From Trichomonas vaginalis G3 (lineage: Eukaryota; Parabasalia; Trichomonadida; Trichomonadidae): a stretch of 64,000 nucleotides of DNA. Below are positions 20,163-29,248 of this stretch, piece by piece. Location: contig NC_067207.1 in NCBI RefSeq assembly GCF_026262505.1, positions 26,442,082 to 26,506,081 on the forward strand, given 5' to 3'. A program made the translations under genes and the position numbers. Each line of letters begins with the position of its first letter. Position 1 is the stretch's first letter. A model generated the notes under the pieces. That model had not been told where the DNA came from and did not search any database. It worked only from the letters and a program-made list of their open reading frames with translations.

Positions 20163-21566
20163 ATGGATGATGAATACAAAGATTTTGCATTTGAAATTCA
20201 AGATAAGGGAAAATTTGATAAAGAAATAAAATGTTCAGATACAGAATTAGATCCTAGATGGCTCAATCAGGATTTTCTTAAGAGACTCGATGAAATATTA
20301 AAACAAATCTCTAATTTATTCGACGATCCAGAAAACAATTTGCAAAATATATCAGATTGTTTCATGGAACTCCACAGCATGTTCACAGACGGAGCTAGCA
20401 ATTGTTTTATCCCAAAATTAGATATTTTTATAGACAATTTCATGATTTATCACCTAGTTGAAATGGTGAAAAATACTGATATCATTGGGAGAAATCTGTT
20501 ATTGATGACATTGAATCTAATTTTCGATTTTACAATGGGAGATATTTTTTATTCAAAACAACTAATTGAAGAAGACTACATAGATTACATCGTCCATCAA
20601 TTGCAGATACAACAAGATGAAATTATTAATACAAACATTATTTACACATTGAATAATTTAGTTTTTGATTGTCCTGATGCTTTTTCAGAAAATATCATTG
20701 AAATTTTAGATAATACATTATACAACTCACGCGGAAGCGAAACTTTACCTATTGCAAAATTCATTCGTTTATATACATACAAATATCCAATTACATCATT
20801 TAACATTCAAGCTCATATAATCGCCATAATAAGATATTTAATATTACTAAGCCAAGAAGACATAGATGAGAACGTTGGATACATTTATATAAATACTTTA
20901 AGAAATTCTCCTGAAAACATGAAAATACATCCAAAAGTAATAGGTATAGACTGCGTTAACGAGTTTATTACTAGAATTACAAGCTATAATACAATTGAAG
21001 CAATGCATTTTTTATATCATTTAATTAACACATTTCCAGAAGTTCTTCCCCAGTTAAACATAGACTTTGATGACTTATTTGATAGAATAGATAAAGAAGA
21101 TGCTGAAACATCAAGAACAATTTTTATTATTTTAGGATTAATTTTAGAAAAGATGGAAGTTGAAGAATTTGATTTAAATTATGTCAAATTCATCTCATTA
21201 ATCAATGATTTGCTAGAAAATTCATCAGATGTTGATTTTCATTTCAAATCAGATTCTTTTTATTTTATAACCGTTTTCCTTTCTAAAGTTGCAATCAGTA
21301 TTTTTTCCCAAATTAATTTGATTGAATATCTTAAAATGATTGAAAATTATTTTGAAAATACAGATGAAAATAACAATTTCAACTTAAAAGTTTGTTGTAT
21401 CTTGAAGGTTATGCAGCCATTTATTGATAGTTTGAATGAATCTAATCAGAATTTAAAGGATTCATTTTATCAAACAATCGACATTGTTTTGGAATCAATT
21501 GATGATTTTATCGAGCCAGAATTAGATTCATTTAGACAACAATTTTGTCCAAATGATGAAAATTAA
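20163..21566 (+). CDS. All-helical (armadillo/HEAT-like) protein, function unknown
   Basis: 467 residues when started at the ATG of MDDEYKDFAFEIQDKG; the frame is open a little further upstream but without an ATG. TCATTT initiators lie within 15 nt upstream, supporting this start. The chain is a long series of amphipathic helices (for example HLVEMVKNTDIIGRNLLLM and EIINTNIIYTLNNLVFD), acidic and Asn-rich, without membrane segments or catalytic motifs. The pattern resembles armadillo/HEAT solenoids such as those common in trichomonad proteins, but no specific family can be named. The stop codon is followed by AAA (TAAAAAT), as is usual here. Confidence 0.7.
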   Translation: MDDEYKDFAFEIQDKGKFDKEIKCSDTELDPRWLNQDFLKRLDEILKQISNLFDDPENNLQNISDCFMELHSMFTDGASNCFIPKLDIFIDNFMIYHLVEMVKNTDIIGRNLLLMTLNLIFDFTMGDIFYSKQLIEEDYIDYIVHQLQIQQDEIINTNIIYTLNNLVFDCPDAFSENIIEILDNTLYNSRGSETLPIAKFIRLYTYKYPITSFNIQAHIIAIIRYLILLSQEDIDENVGYIYINTLRNSPENMKIHPKVIGIDCVNEFITRITSYNTIEAMHFLYHLINTFPEVLPQLNIDFDDLFDRIDKEDAETSRTIFIILGLILEKMEVEEFDLNYVKFISLINDLLENSSDVDFHFKSDSFYFITVFLSKVAISIFSQINLIEYLKMIENYFENTDENNNFNLKVCCILKVMQPFIDSLNESNQNLKDSFYQTIDIVLESIDDFIEPELDSFRQQFCPNDEN

Positions 21567-22914
21567 AAATAAAATTTTTTATTTGTTAGATATTATTATT
21601 AAATAAAACTTACATATAATTATCTGAGCATACAATTCCTTTTCTCGTATATATTACTTAACTTTTAAGTAATTTTTATTTTATTCGATTATTTTTTCAA
21701 AAAATGATACTAAAAGAGGAATACAAAGTTAGCCCTAAGTGAAAATTAATGCCTTATTCAGTTATTTTTTGAAGAATTGTATCAATTGATAAAATTGAAT
21801 TTGCCAAACATGAATCGAATCGAAAGAAAACTTCTTTCTATTTGAAAAATTGAATACTCAAAGTATTGAATTAAGATTTAGAGGAATCAGCATAATATCA
21901 CCTTACAAAAGCTTAATAAATTTACTAACATATGAAGAAGGAGTTTTGAACATCATTTAAATGGTACTGTAATGGTGATCTACAATTGCTGGGTTTATTG
22001 AAAGAAAAGTAATTATTTTTTTAAAAAATATTACCAATATATTAATTTACATCTAAATATTTTTAAACACAGATTCTCAATTTTTTTCTATATCCGATTT
22101 AATGATAAGTTTCATGTGAAATAAATTTATAGTGAAATAATGAATAACAATATGCGGAACAAACATATTGTTGTTAATAATCATTGAATTTATGCATAAT
22201 ATCAAATTAAAGCTAATCTTCCTTTTTTGAATTTGAAAAAAATTAATAAAAATATTGATGGTAATTCTTGCATTATGATTAATTTTAACTTTAAATGACA
22301 TTCACAAGATTAATTTGTAGTAAAATCATTAAAAATATGAAGAGAAAATTTATCGTTTTTATATTAAAAAAATGTTCGATGTGTAATCGATCTTTTTAAA
22401 TGAATTAAGATAATTAAAATGAAAGCCAATATAAATAAAAGCACGTTAAAATTATTGAAATAAATTTATACGCTTTTGAAATTTTTCAGTACTATTTTCA
22501 AAATTGATAGTCTACATTTGAAAACATTTTAGTACTGCAATTAATCTGCATTTATCAACAATTAAAATATTTCAAAGGAAAACTCTTTGTAATATAATTC
22601 TGTTATGAAATTTGAAACCATTTGATAGTATGACAAATTTTCAGGTATAATTATTCCTGATATAATAGGAAATGAGAAATATATTGCCAAAAGTAAGATT
22701 ACGATTTTTCAAATCATTTTTATAAATTAAAAAATAATTAATGATGCTATATTTTTAATCATACTGATATTTTCTTTTTTTAAAAAAATACTCGAATATT
22801 TTCAATATTATTCAAAAATGCGATCATTATCGGTTGAAATAACCGTAAAACGTGCTTCTTTTAAATTCTCAACTATTGCCTAAATATATTAATAGTTAAT
22901 GTTGAATTTTGATG
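21567..22914. other. 1.35-kb intergenic region left of Maverick element 1
   Basis: Very AT-rich, no credible gene, RNA or repeat. It ends at the putative target duplication TTGATG (22,909-22,914). Confidence 0.5.
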
Positions 22915-22938
22915 AAAAAAAAAAAAAAAAAAAAAAAA

Positions 22939-22993
22939 GGTAGTGGGGCTTCCAGGCGCGTTGCGCCCTCTAGCCCTGAAGATGTTTAGTATA
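22939..22993 (+). repeat. Left terminal inverted repeat, element 1
   Basis: About 55 bp that match the reverse complement of 45,628-45,682, preceded by a 24-bp A-run. It contains a mini-hairpin, GGCGC-GTT-GCGCC, at 22,955-22,967. Confidence 0.85.
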
Positions 22994-23108
22994 AATGAAG
23001 TTTTTATATACGGGTCTTCCAGGAGCTTTTCACAAATTATATATGTTTTCATGTTTTGTCACTTTTCTGTCACTTTTCGGGAAAAAACATTTTTATTATT
23101 ATATATAA

Positions 23109-23927
23109 ATGAATTTTACAAAACCACCGTTACCCTTCTTTGGAAATAAGAGTAGATGTAAAGATATTATATTGAGAGAACTTAAGAAACTACCGAATGG
23201 TCTAACATTTGTAGATTTGTTCGGTGGAAGTTTCTATATATCCCATTTGTGCCATACAATATTCCCAGACTCAAAGATTATATGCAATGACTTCGACAAC
23301 TATATGGACCGTCTCAAACATATACCAGACACAAACAATATATTGAAAGAGTTAAAAGAAAAGATACCTATAGGTAAGATGGAACGTATACCATTAGATA
23401 AGAAAAATATTGTGAGAGAGGTTTTGAAAAAAGCAGAATATATAGACTGGGATAGTATATCTGCTAGACTATTATATAGTGGTTCTATAAGAGTTCATGA
23501 CATTGAAACACTTATGTCAAACGTTTTATATCTTAACTATACAAATGTTTTCAAAGAGGACATAGAAAAATATATTGAGGGTATAGAGTTTGTGAGATGT
23601 CATTGGACAGAGTTGTATGAAAAATATAAAGACAAGGAAAATGTTTTCTTTATAGTGGACCCGCCGTTCTATAACACATGGGATTTTCAATACCAAGTAG
23701 ACTGGACTTTGAGAGACTCTTTAGAAACTTTAGACGTTTTACATAACTGTCCATGCTTTTACTTTACATCCGATAAAAGTGGTTTGGAAACCGTTATGAG
23801 ATGGTTAGAGGACATACATGACTATGAGTTTAGATATGACAAGATAGAATATGAGAGAGGTCCTATAAACCGGAGAAAGTGTCATAACAAAGAAATTTTA
23901 CTAGTAAGTAAATGTGGTTTGAAATAG
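23109..23927 (+). CDS. Dam-like DNA adenine methyltransferase (D12 class), element 1
   Basis: 272 residues. It transfers a methyl group from S-adenosylmethionine to N6 of adenine in DNA. The order of motifs is that of the Dam/DpnM family: PPLPFFGNKSR near the N-terminus, motif I FVDLFGGSFYIS (34-45) for cofactor binding, and motif IV VDPPFYNT (183-190) at the active site. Dam relatives often recognise GATC; the target here is not proven. The start is the ATG after a TATATATAA-like stretch. The product is nearly identical to that of element 2, suggesting selection or very recent divergence. Trichomonad Mavericks are known to carry such genes. Confidence 0.88.
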   Translation: MNFTKPPLPFFGNKSRCKDIILRELKKLPNGLTFVDLFGGSFYISHLCHTIFPDSKIICNDFDNYMDRLKHIPDTNNILKELKEKIPIGKMERIPLDKKNIVREVLKKAEYIDWDSISARLLYSGSIRVHDIETLMSNVLYLNYTNVFKEDIEKYIEGIEFVRCHWTELYEKYKDKENVFFIVDPPFYNTWDFQYQVDWTLRDSLETLDVLHNCPCFYFTSDKSGLETVMRWLEDIHDYEFRYDKIEYERGPINRRKCHNKEILLVSKCGLK

Positions 23928-24043
23928 GACTACTTGTTTTAGGTTTTTTCCATTGTGTCATTTATTTATTTGACGTGGCAGAAAGATATAGAGAATATGA
24001 AGATGAACCAATGCCTGCAAATGTTCAGCATATGTACTCGTAA
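23912..24043 (+). CDS. Small single-pass membrane protein, element 1
   Basis: 43 codons overlapping the methyltransferase end by 16 nt. One hydrophobic segment (IGLLVLGFFHCVIYLF) follows a short N-terminus, and an acidic tail (REYEDEPMP) ends it. Element 2 conserves the frame and length with few changes, which supports real coding. Function unknown. Confidence 0.6.
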   Translation: MWFEIGLLVLGFFHCVIYLFDVAERYREYEDEPMPANVQHMYS

Positions 24044-24066
24044 GAGATATTTTTATCTAATATTAA

Positions 24067-24429
24067 ATGGACGCACAGAACTTAGCGAATGCACAGCAAC
24101 CTGGACAACCAAACCCAGAGAATATTCCAAATGAAGTTAGAATACAAACTGCAATGGCAAACTATGGTCAAGTGCCAACAGATGTACAAATGCAAACTGC
24201 CATGTCAAATGACGCTGCGTTAGGTTTGCCACCATGGTATGCAAATATGAGATGGAAAGAGTTTTATACAAACCCTGAAGTGGGATATAAACAACTTTAT
24301 GCAGATGACGCGAACACAGGAGTTGACCCAGAATATGTTTTCTACCAGAGGAGAAACAGAATGTATGAGCTCCAGTTAAAGAATGCTATGGAACTCAACA
24401 GGAAACGTAAAAGACTTGGCGGACATTAG
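24067..24429 (+). CDS. 120-aa element protein, unknown
   Basis: Gln/Asn-rich N-terminal half with two repeats (EVRIQTAMANYGQVP, DVQMQTAMSND), then PPWYANMRWKEFYTNP and a basic end KRKRLGGH. The protein is identical in element 2. No known domain. The ATG is preceded by TTTTTATCTAATATTAA, the element's structural-gene promoter type. It may be a small virion protein, by its position among virion-like genes. Confidence 0.65.
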   Translation: MDAQNLANAQQPGQPNPENIPNEVRIQTAMANYGQVPTDVQMQTAMSNDAALGLPPWYANMRWKEFYTNPEVGYKQLYADDANTGVDPEYVFYQRRNRMYELQLKNAMELNRKRKRLGGH

Positions 24430-24447
24430 ATTTTTACATATAGTAAA

Positions 24448-24690
24448 ATGGGTTTCTTCAGTAAGATAGGAAACTTCTTTCGAAATGTTGGAAGAGGTAT
24501 ATGGAATGGAATAAAAACCGTAGGAAGAGGAATTTGGAACGGAGTCAAAAATATTGGTAAAAGAGTAGGTCAGTTTGTTGGTATTATACCTAAAGACCCT
24601 GAACCAGAAGAACAAGCTCCTGTTATACAACAGCCTGAACCTGCACCACAGTCTAGTTGGCAACCAAATCCAACACCTCAACCGTATTAA
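24448..24690 (+). CDS. 80-aa Gly-rich amphipathic protein, element 1
   Basis: Starts MGFFSKIGNFFRN, with a Gly2 that could be myristoylated, then a repeated amphipathic motif VGRGIWNGIK/VGRGIWNGVK and a Pro/Gln-rich tail. Such peptides suggest membrane binding or disruption (comparable in style to adenovirus protein VI), an inference from composition only. Conserved in element 2. Confidence 0.6.
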   Translation: MGFFSKIGNFFRNVGRGIWNGIKTVGRGIWNGVKNIGKRVGQFVGIIPKDPEPEEQAPVIQQPEPAPQSSWQPNPTPQPY

Positions 24691-24694
24691 AAAA

Positions 24695-25543
24695 TTATAT
24701 TTTTACCGTTCGATAGTAGTTGTATATGAAACTAAGTTCTAAGTAAAACGCATGGTATAATGGAATTATTCTTTTTCTTCCATCTGTAGTAAACCATACT
24801 TGAAAGTCTGAAATACTTCCACTTGGTGGTTCGTATAACTTTGTAGGTTTTTCGTAAAAGTCATTTGCCAAGCATAAGAAAGAGTTTTGTGCACCAGAAA
24901 ATGAAGCATGAACGATAATAGCATCTGGGTCGAAAACATTTTCATATGTTCCATTAGGGTTTTCGACTTCATAAAAGTCCGGGTGTACTGGATATTCTGC
25001 AGGCTGATTTAACATCCTCATAAATCTATACCATGCCAAGCTGTTATATTTTGTAGAAATATAAACGTTTTCTCCAAGGTCTTCTATTCTATTGATTTTA
25101 ACAGTTGCATTTTTCCTGTCATAAATAATATCGAGATGGTATTCTCCTTCGTCAATGTTATACTGCTTTGCATATTCGATATAGATATCGTTTATTTTTT
25201 CTTGAAAAGCTTGAAGAGTTGTTTCTAAGTTTACAAGCAAACTAACTTGTAAAAGTTTTCCCTGTTCAAATTTCTCATACATACGTTTTTCTTTGTTATA
25301 GTATCGAACTTCAAAACCGACCGTAAATGGGAAACCATGTATGGCTTCTGAAATGAACTTCATTCTACGAAAGCCAATAGCTTTTGTGACAGATGGGTCT
25401 CTTAACCATCTTAACGGGTAGTCAAAACGATAGCCTTCATGCTTTACGGTCTCTGTCTCAAACTTTTGACCGACATTAGTAAAAAGTTCATCTAATGGTT
25501 TAGTTGTAGCAACTCTAGAATTTTCTTTTTCTATTGAAAGCAT
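24695..25543 (-). CDS. Structural-like protein A, 282 aa, element 1
   Basis: A paralog of the plus-strand gene at 29,249: both share VATTKPLDELFTN/VADTKPLDYIFTN, RFDYPLRWL, KAIGFRRM, VFDP...HASFS...NSFLCL and PPSGSISDFQVWFTT. Beta-rich, with no signal peptide or enzymatic motif. Probably a virion component because it lies beside the fibre gene. It ends 5 nt from the convergent 80-aa gene and shares an 18-bp divergent promoter with the fibre gene. Confidence 0.65.
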   Translation of the reverse strand: MLSIEKENSRVATTKPLDELFTNVGQKFETETVKHEGYRFDYPLRWLRDPSVTKAIGFRRMKFISEAIHGFPFTVGFEVRYYNKEKRMYEKFEQGKLLQVSLLVNLETTLQAFQEKINDIYIEYAKQYNIDEGEYHLDIIYDRKNATVKINRIEDLGENVYISTKYNSLAWYRFMRMLNQPAEYPVHPDFYEVENPNGTYENVFDPDAIIVHASFSGAQNSFLCLANDFYEKPTKLYEPPSGSISDFQVWFTTDGRKRIIPLYHAFYLELSFIYNYYRTVKI

Positions 25544-25561
25544 ATTTTATCTAGAATAAAA
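25544..25561. promoter_or_regulatory. Bidirectional element promoter (protein A / fibre)
   Basis: Only 18 nt separate the divergent start codons: ATTTTATCTAGAATAAAA. It is nearly palindromic, so each strand reads TTTTAT..TAGA.TAAAATG, as at other element genes. Confidence 0.55.
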
Positions 25562-26959
25562 ATGTCAAATGAAACAGCGTCTATGAGAGAAATACAACAC
25601 AACCGACAACTCATTATACAAGCTCTAAATAAGAACACAACAAACTTTTCAAACTATTCTAAGATATCTGAGTCATTGAAAGAAGGAAACTTAAAACTGA
25701 CATTAAACCCAATGACAGATGAGTTTCTATTTCAAGACAATAAGAACCATACTGTCTGTATAAATCCAACAAAAGGAACTTTAAACGAGAAACCTATAAA
25801 TGAACTTCTTTTGAAAGCAGATGTTGACAACAAAGCTGACAAAGAATATGTAGACGATGCAATAGCAAAAGAAGAAGAAAGAGCTAACAAAGCTTATGCA
25901 ACAAAAAAACATACTCATCCTGAACTAGCAGACAAAACATATGTTGACAATAAAATGTCAAGTGAAGTGACAAGAGCTGAAAACGAATATTCTAAAAAGA
26001 CTCATATACATTCTATATCTGATATTACAAACTTACAAGAAACCTTAAACAGGAAAAGTGCCGTTGGACATACACATACCATTGCAAATATTACAAACTT
26101 ACAAGAAACCTTAAACAGGAAAAGTGCCGTTGGACATACACATACCATTGCAAATATTACAAACTTACAAGAAACCTTAAACAGGAAAAGTGCCGTTGGA
26201 CATACACATACATCTTCTGAAATAACAGACTTAAACGTTAGCCTTGAAAAGAAAGCAGATAAGAACCATACACATGAATTCTTCACAACTGTTGGTATAG
26301 AAAGTATTGAAGGAACGGTTGAAGAACCTGATGGGGATGTATTATATTGGAAACCTCCTAACTTTCCACAAGGTTTAACATCGGATGAAAACATAACAAC
26401 GATGAAATACATTAGATGTAGAAATGTTTATGTCATGGAGGATGAAAATAAAGTTAAATTCACTGCTCAAGATTTATATGATAAGAAAGCAGACAAAACA
26501 GAGCTTCAAACATTAAAGACAGAAATACTTCAAACATTATATCCTATAGGCTCTATTTATACGTCAATGAACTCTACCAGACCAGAAGTAGTACTTGGTT
26601 TTGGAACTTGGACTCAAATAGTCGACCGGTTTTTGTATTGTGCAAACTCTTCAAAGGAAACAGGTGGAAGTAAAACGATTTCAGGTGAAAATTTACCTGC
26701 ACACAGTCACTACATAGATTTAAGTACATCTCAAGCAGGTTGGCATAAGCATAGATATTGGGATTGGTCAGGAATGACAAAAGGTAAAGGATATGATGTT
26801 AAAGACAACGTTCAGTTTGCTATAAATTGTTACTGGAGTAACACTGAGGGAGGAGGAAACCATACACATCGCGTTTCAGGATATACGCAAACAACCGGAC
26901 AAAGTAAAGACTACATGCCACCTTACATGACAGTTTACGCATGGTATAGAATTGCTTAG
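25562..26959 (+). CDS. Fibre protein with phage-collar-like tip, element 1
   Basis: 465 residues. Residues about 90-245 hold coiled-coil and HTH(S/T)I..ITNLQETL repeats of the kind found in phage tail-fibre shafts. The C-terminus (about 325-465) has LYPIGSIYTSMNSTRPEV, FGTWTQIVDRFLY, a Gly-rich turn, LPAHSH and ending MPPYMTVYAWYR, the layout of phage collar/receptor-binding tips. It probably forms a trimeric spike for attachment. Three 66-bp direct repeats at 26,022-26,219 encode the shaft units. It looks whole. Confidence 0.8.
   Translation: MSNETASMREIQHNRQLIIQALNKNTTNFSNYSKISESLKEGNLKLTLNPMTDEFLFQDNKNHTVCINPTKGTLNEKPINELLLKADVDNKADKEYVDDAIAKEEERANKAYATKKHTHPELADKTYVDNKMSSEVTRAENEYSKKTHIHSISDITNLQETLNRKSAVGHTHTIANITNLQETLNRKSAVGHTHTIANITNLQETLNRKSAVGHTHTSSEITDLNVSLEKKADKNHTHEFFTTVGIESIEGTVEEPDGDVLYWKPPNFPQGLTSDENITTMKYIRCRNVYVMEDENKVKFTAQDLYDKKADKTELQTLKTEILQTLYPIGSIYTSMNSTRPEVVLGFGTWTQIVDRFLYCANSSKETGGSKTISGENLPAHSHYIDLSTSQAGWHKHRYWDWSGMTKGKGYDVKDNVQFAINCYWSNTEGGGNHTHRVSGYTQTTGQSKDYMPPYMTVYAWYRIA
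26022..26219 (+). repeat. Three 66-bp direct repeats in fibre shaft
   Basis: Units start at 26,022, 26,088 and 26,154 and encode ITNLQETLNRKSAVGHTHT. They are almost identical in DNA, implying very recent expansion or homogenisation. Element 2 has a different shaft sequence here. Confidence 0.85.
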
Positions 26960-27915
26960 TCGTCATTTTCAACTTCTTTAGCATATTCGTCAGGAGTTGT
27001 CTTATATTTGTTAGGAACTGTCTTTGAAAGTATACCACCTTGAACTTTGACAAGTTTGAAACGAGGTCTGACAATAGTAGTTTTATCTTCTGCTTGCAGT
27101 GTGTACATTTTGCCATGTTTGCCTAAAACTTCATAATATTCTCTTGTATACTTTCTTCTATTTTTACGAACACGAATGTGAGTACCTGTCGGGTTCCCAT
27201 TGTTGTCATAGTCAATAGTATTTTCATATGGGTCGCGTTTAGGTATTTCTATTTTTACTTTGTCACCTTTCTGAAGTTTGAAGCCCGGCATTCTTTCTTG
27301 TTTGTCTCTTTTGACTAAATTATTAAATATATAGTCTTTCTCTAAGTCGGGGTTGTTTTTCATTTCTTCGGGGGAGTGGTTTCCCAAACCTTTTTGTTTA
27401 CGGTTATTGTAAATATTTAAAACTTGTCTCATCTTTGCCATGGAGAAGTGTCTATACTTGTCGTCATATGACATTTCATTTGCTTCACCACCTTGTGGTT
27501 GGTTTAAGTCTCTTAACATTTTTATACAACCGTCAATGACACCAAGAGCAGAATGGTTTTGGTCGACAATGAAATATTGGTTTACATTTTTTGAACGCAG
27601 ATAGTTTTTAATATCGTCTGATTTGAAAGAACTTTCACAGTCAGATGTCAGTTTTGTTGGATGGTATTTGTCAACGAATATTGTCAAAGCAGTTTTCACA
27701 TCTAAAATATTTTTGGACCATAATGGTATGGCTTCACAGTATCTTGTGTTTTGACCAACAAATATTAACCAGTATGGTGGTCCATCTTCTCTATACCTCG
27801 GAATGTTTTCCAAGATATCCATAAACCAAGCATTTGGTGTTGAACTAAAGATTTTTATCATGAGTGCTTTTTTTGTTGCTTTAGAAACATAGGGGTCCTT
27901 GTTTGGATTCGTCAT
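26956..27915 (-). CDS. DDE (retrovirus-type) integrase, element 1
   Basis: 319 residues. The catalytic core starts around WFMDILENIP and continues through TRYCEAIPL, FVDKYHPTKLTSDCESSF and NHSALGVIDGCIKML, the arrangement of the rve integrases used by Mavericks to insert their linear DNA. A C-terminal basic region (KNRRKYTREYYEVLG..YTLQ) resembles the small beta-barrel/chromo-like tail seen in such integrases. It overlaps the fibre gene end by 4 nt and is divergent from the next gene. It looks whole. Confidence 0.85.
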   Translation of the reverse strand: MTNPNKDPYVSKATKKALMIKIFSSTPNAWFMDILENIPRYREDGPPYWLIFVGQNTRYCEAIPLWSKNILDVKTALTIFVDKYHPTKLTSDCESSFKSDDIKNYLRSKNVNQYFIVDQNHSALGVIDGCIKMLRDLNQPQGGEANEMSYDDKYRHFSMAKMRQVLNIYNNRKQKGLGNHSPEEMKNNPDLEKDYIFNNLVKRDKQERMPGFKLQKGDKVKIEIPKRDPYENTIDYDNNGNPTGTHIRVRKNRRKYTREYYEVLGKHGKMYTLQAEDKTTIVRPRFKLVKVQGGILSKTVPNKYKTTPDEYAKEVENDD

Positions 27916-27932
27916 TTTTTAACCCATAAGAA
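27916..27932. promoter_or_regulatory. Bidirectional element promoter (integrase / 133-aa gene)
   Basis: 17 nt between divergent starts, TTTTTAACCCATAAGAA. T-rich on one strand and AT-rich on the other, resembling the other divergent promoters of the element. Confidence 0.45.
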
Positions 27933-28334
27933 ATGGGTTTATTTGGCGCATTAGCAGGAGTCGCATCTAGATTTTTACCCGCAGTGGGAACAATAGCCAG
28001 AGGTGTATTTGGAGTTGGAAGGAAGATTTTGAGTACATTAGGTATACTTAAAGAGAAAGCACAACCTATTATACAAACTGTACAGAAAGGTTGGGATGTA
28101 GCACGAGATGCAACAAATCTTATTCCAAATCCTGAAACAAGAGGAAAAGTTCAAGGATGGATGGACAATGTAGGAAGACAAGCAGGAAACTATTATAACA
28201 AAGCAAATGACTACTATAACCAAGCAGGACACTATATGGACCAAGGTGAAAGATTCTTTAACAGAGGATATAACCATGCACAACAGTGGGTAAACAATAA
28301 CCAACCGCAACCACCTCAAACTTGGGGAATGTAA
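27933..28334 (+). CDS. 133-aa Gly-rich amphipathic protein, element 1
   Basis: MGLFGALAGVASRFLPAVGT begins a hydrophobic Gly/Ala-rich N-terminus that could insert in membranes. Then come helical and Tyr/Asn/Gln-rich repeats (NYYNKANDYYNQAGHYMDQG) and a QPQPPQTWGM end. Same style as the 80-aa protein at 24,448. One residue differs in element 2. Likely a minor virion or membrane-active protein; not proven. Confidence 0.6.
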   Translation: MGLFGALAGVASRFLPAVGTIARGVFGVGRKILSTLGILKEKAQPIIQTVQKGWDVARDATNLIPNPETRGKVQGWMDNVGRQAGNYYNKANDYYNQAGHYMDQGERFFNRGYNHAQQWVNNNQPQPPQTWGM

Positions 28335-28353
28335 AATTTTTTACTGAGATGAA

Positions 28354-28506
28354 ATGAACAATACAGCATTGAGACAAATGGGTTCAAGATGGATTTGTCG
28401 GCTTCCAGCAGTTACACAACGTGTTTGTCAAGTTCTTCCTATACCTCAGGAAGTTTTAGACCGACTTAAAAAACCTCAACAACTAGTTGAAAACAAACCA
28501 AACTAA
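28354..28506 (+). CDS. 50-aa basic element protein
   Basis: A short frame starting MNNTALRQMGSRWICRLP, preceded by TTTTTTACTGAGATGAA, the same leader as the next gene at 28,526. The repeated promoter and conservation in element 2 support it. No domain. Confidence 0.5.
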   Translation: MNNTALRQMGSRWICRLPAVTQRVCQVLPIPQEVLDRLKKPQQLVENKPN

Positions 28507-28525
28507 AATTTTTTACTGAGATGAA

Positions 28526-29110
28526 ATGACCGAAGAAGTTGAAACGGTAGATTTGACACCACAAACAAAAAGTTCAGAACCATTGTCAAAACCTGTCAAA
28601 GAACTTACAGATGAAGAGAAAAATTCAATAATAGAAAGTGCCAGGTCTGGAAATACAAACCCTAACTACAAAGTCACTTTTCATAAAAATGGAACGGCAA
28701 GTATCTCAAAAAAGAAACAGACTCTCACAAATAAAATATTGAAGTCCGAAGGAGCTTTCGAGACAACAGATGGAAAAGTTTACTTCACTGACCAACAGTT
28801 CATTATAGAACATCTCATTGACTTAGAGTCGAAATATTCTAAACTTTACAACAAACACAAAAAGTTGAAAGGAAAACAAAAACAAATGGCATATGATATT
28901 TATGAAGATGTTGACGACACAACTGTTCCTGCAAGTGAAGTAAAGTCAGCGGAACCGAAAAGTGACGAAAAACCGATAGAAGAAGAAAAACCAAAAACTG
29001 AAGATAAACCAAAACCAAAGTTTAGTTTCCAAACTAAACCAAGTCAACCTTCATTAGCTGGTATGGGTTGGCGTCAAAGACTTATGGCAGCAGGCGGTTA
29101 TGTAAAGTAA
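28526..29110 (+). CDS. 194-aa coiled-coil element protein, unknown
   Basis: Acidic start (MTEEVETVDLTP), a central Lys-rich helix (LESKYSKLYNKHKKLKGKQK), an EEEKPKTEDKPKPK stretch, and a conserved end GMGWRQRLMAAGGYVK. No enzymatic motif. The leader TTTTTTACTGAGATGAA is identical to that of the 50-aa gene. A related but broken version is in element 2. Confidence 0.6.
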   Translation: MTEEVETVDLTPQTKSSEPLSKPVKELTDEEKNSIIESARSGNTNPNYKVTFHKNGTASISKKKQTLTNKILKSEGAFETTDGKVYFTDQQFIIEHLIDLESKYSKLYNKHKKLKGKQKQMAYDIYEDVDDTTVPASEVKSAEPKSDEKPIEEEKPKTEDKPKPKFSFQTKPSQPSLAGMGWRQRLMAAGGYVK

Positions 29111-29142
29111 AGAGAAAAAAAATATTTTTTTATTTTATTTGA

Positions 29143-29226
29143 AATGTACGCTGAGTTTGTTGGAGAAGACCGTTGGGAAACTTGTTTGTTAGATGAGAAA
29201 TATGAAATGGCATACCATTTTAAAAC
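29143..29226 (+). pseudogene. Short remnant of the HNH endonuclease gene
   Basis: Starts MYAEFVGEDRWETCLLDEKY, the same as the HNH gene of element 2 at 60,978, and shares that gene's terminal segment, but is far too short to hold the HNH fold. A fossil remnant; element 2 has a similar short form at 60,858 beside the long one. Confidence 0.7.
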
Positions 29227-29248
29227 AATATATTTTTACATATATTAA

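Noticed and set aside
22915-22938. A-run as a retrotransposon poly(A) tail
   Set aside because: The A-run occurs outward of the inverted ends on both sides (T-run at the right), so it belongs to or abuts the Maverick terminus rather than marking a LINE or SINE tail.
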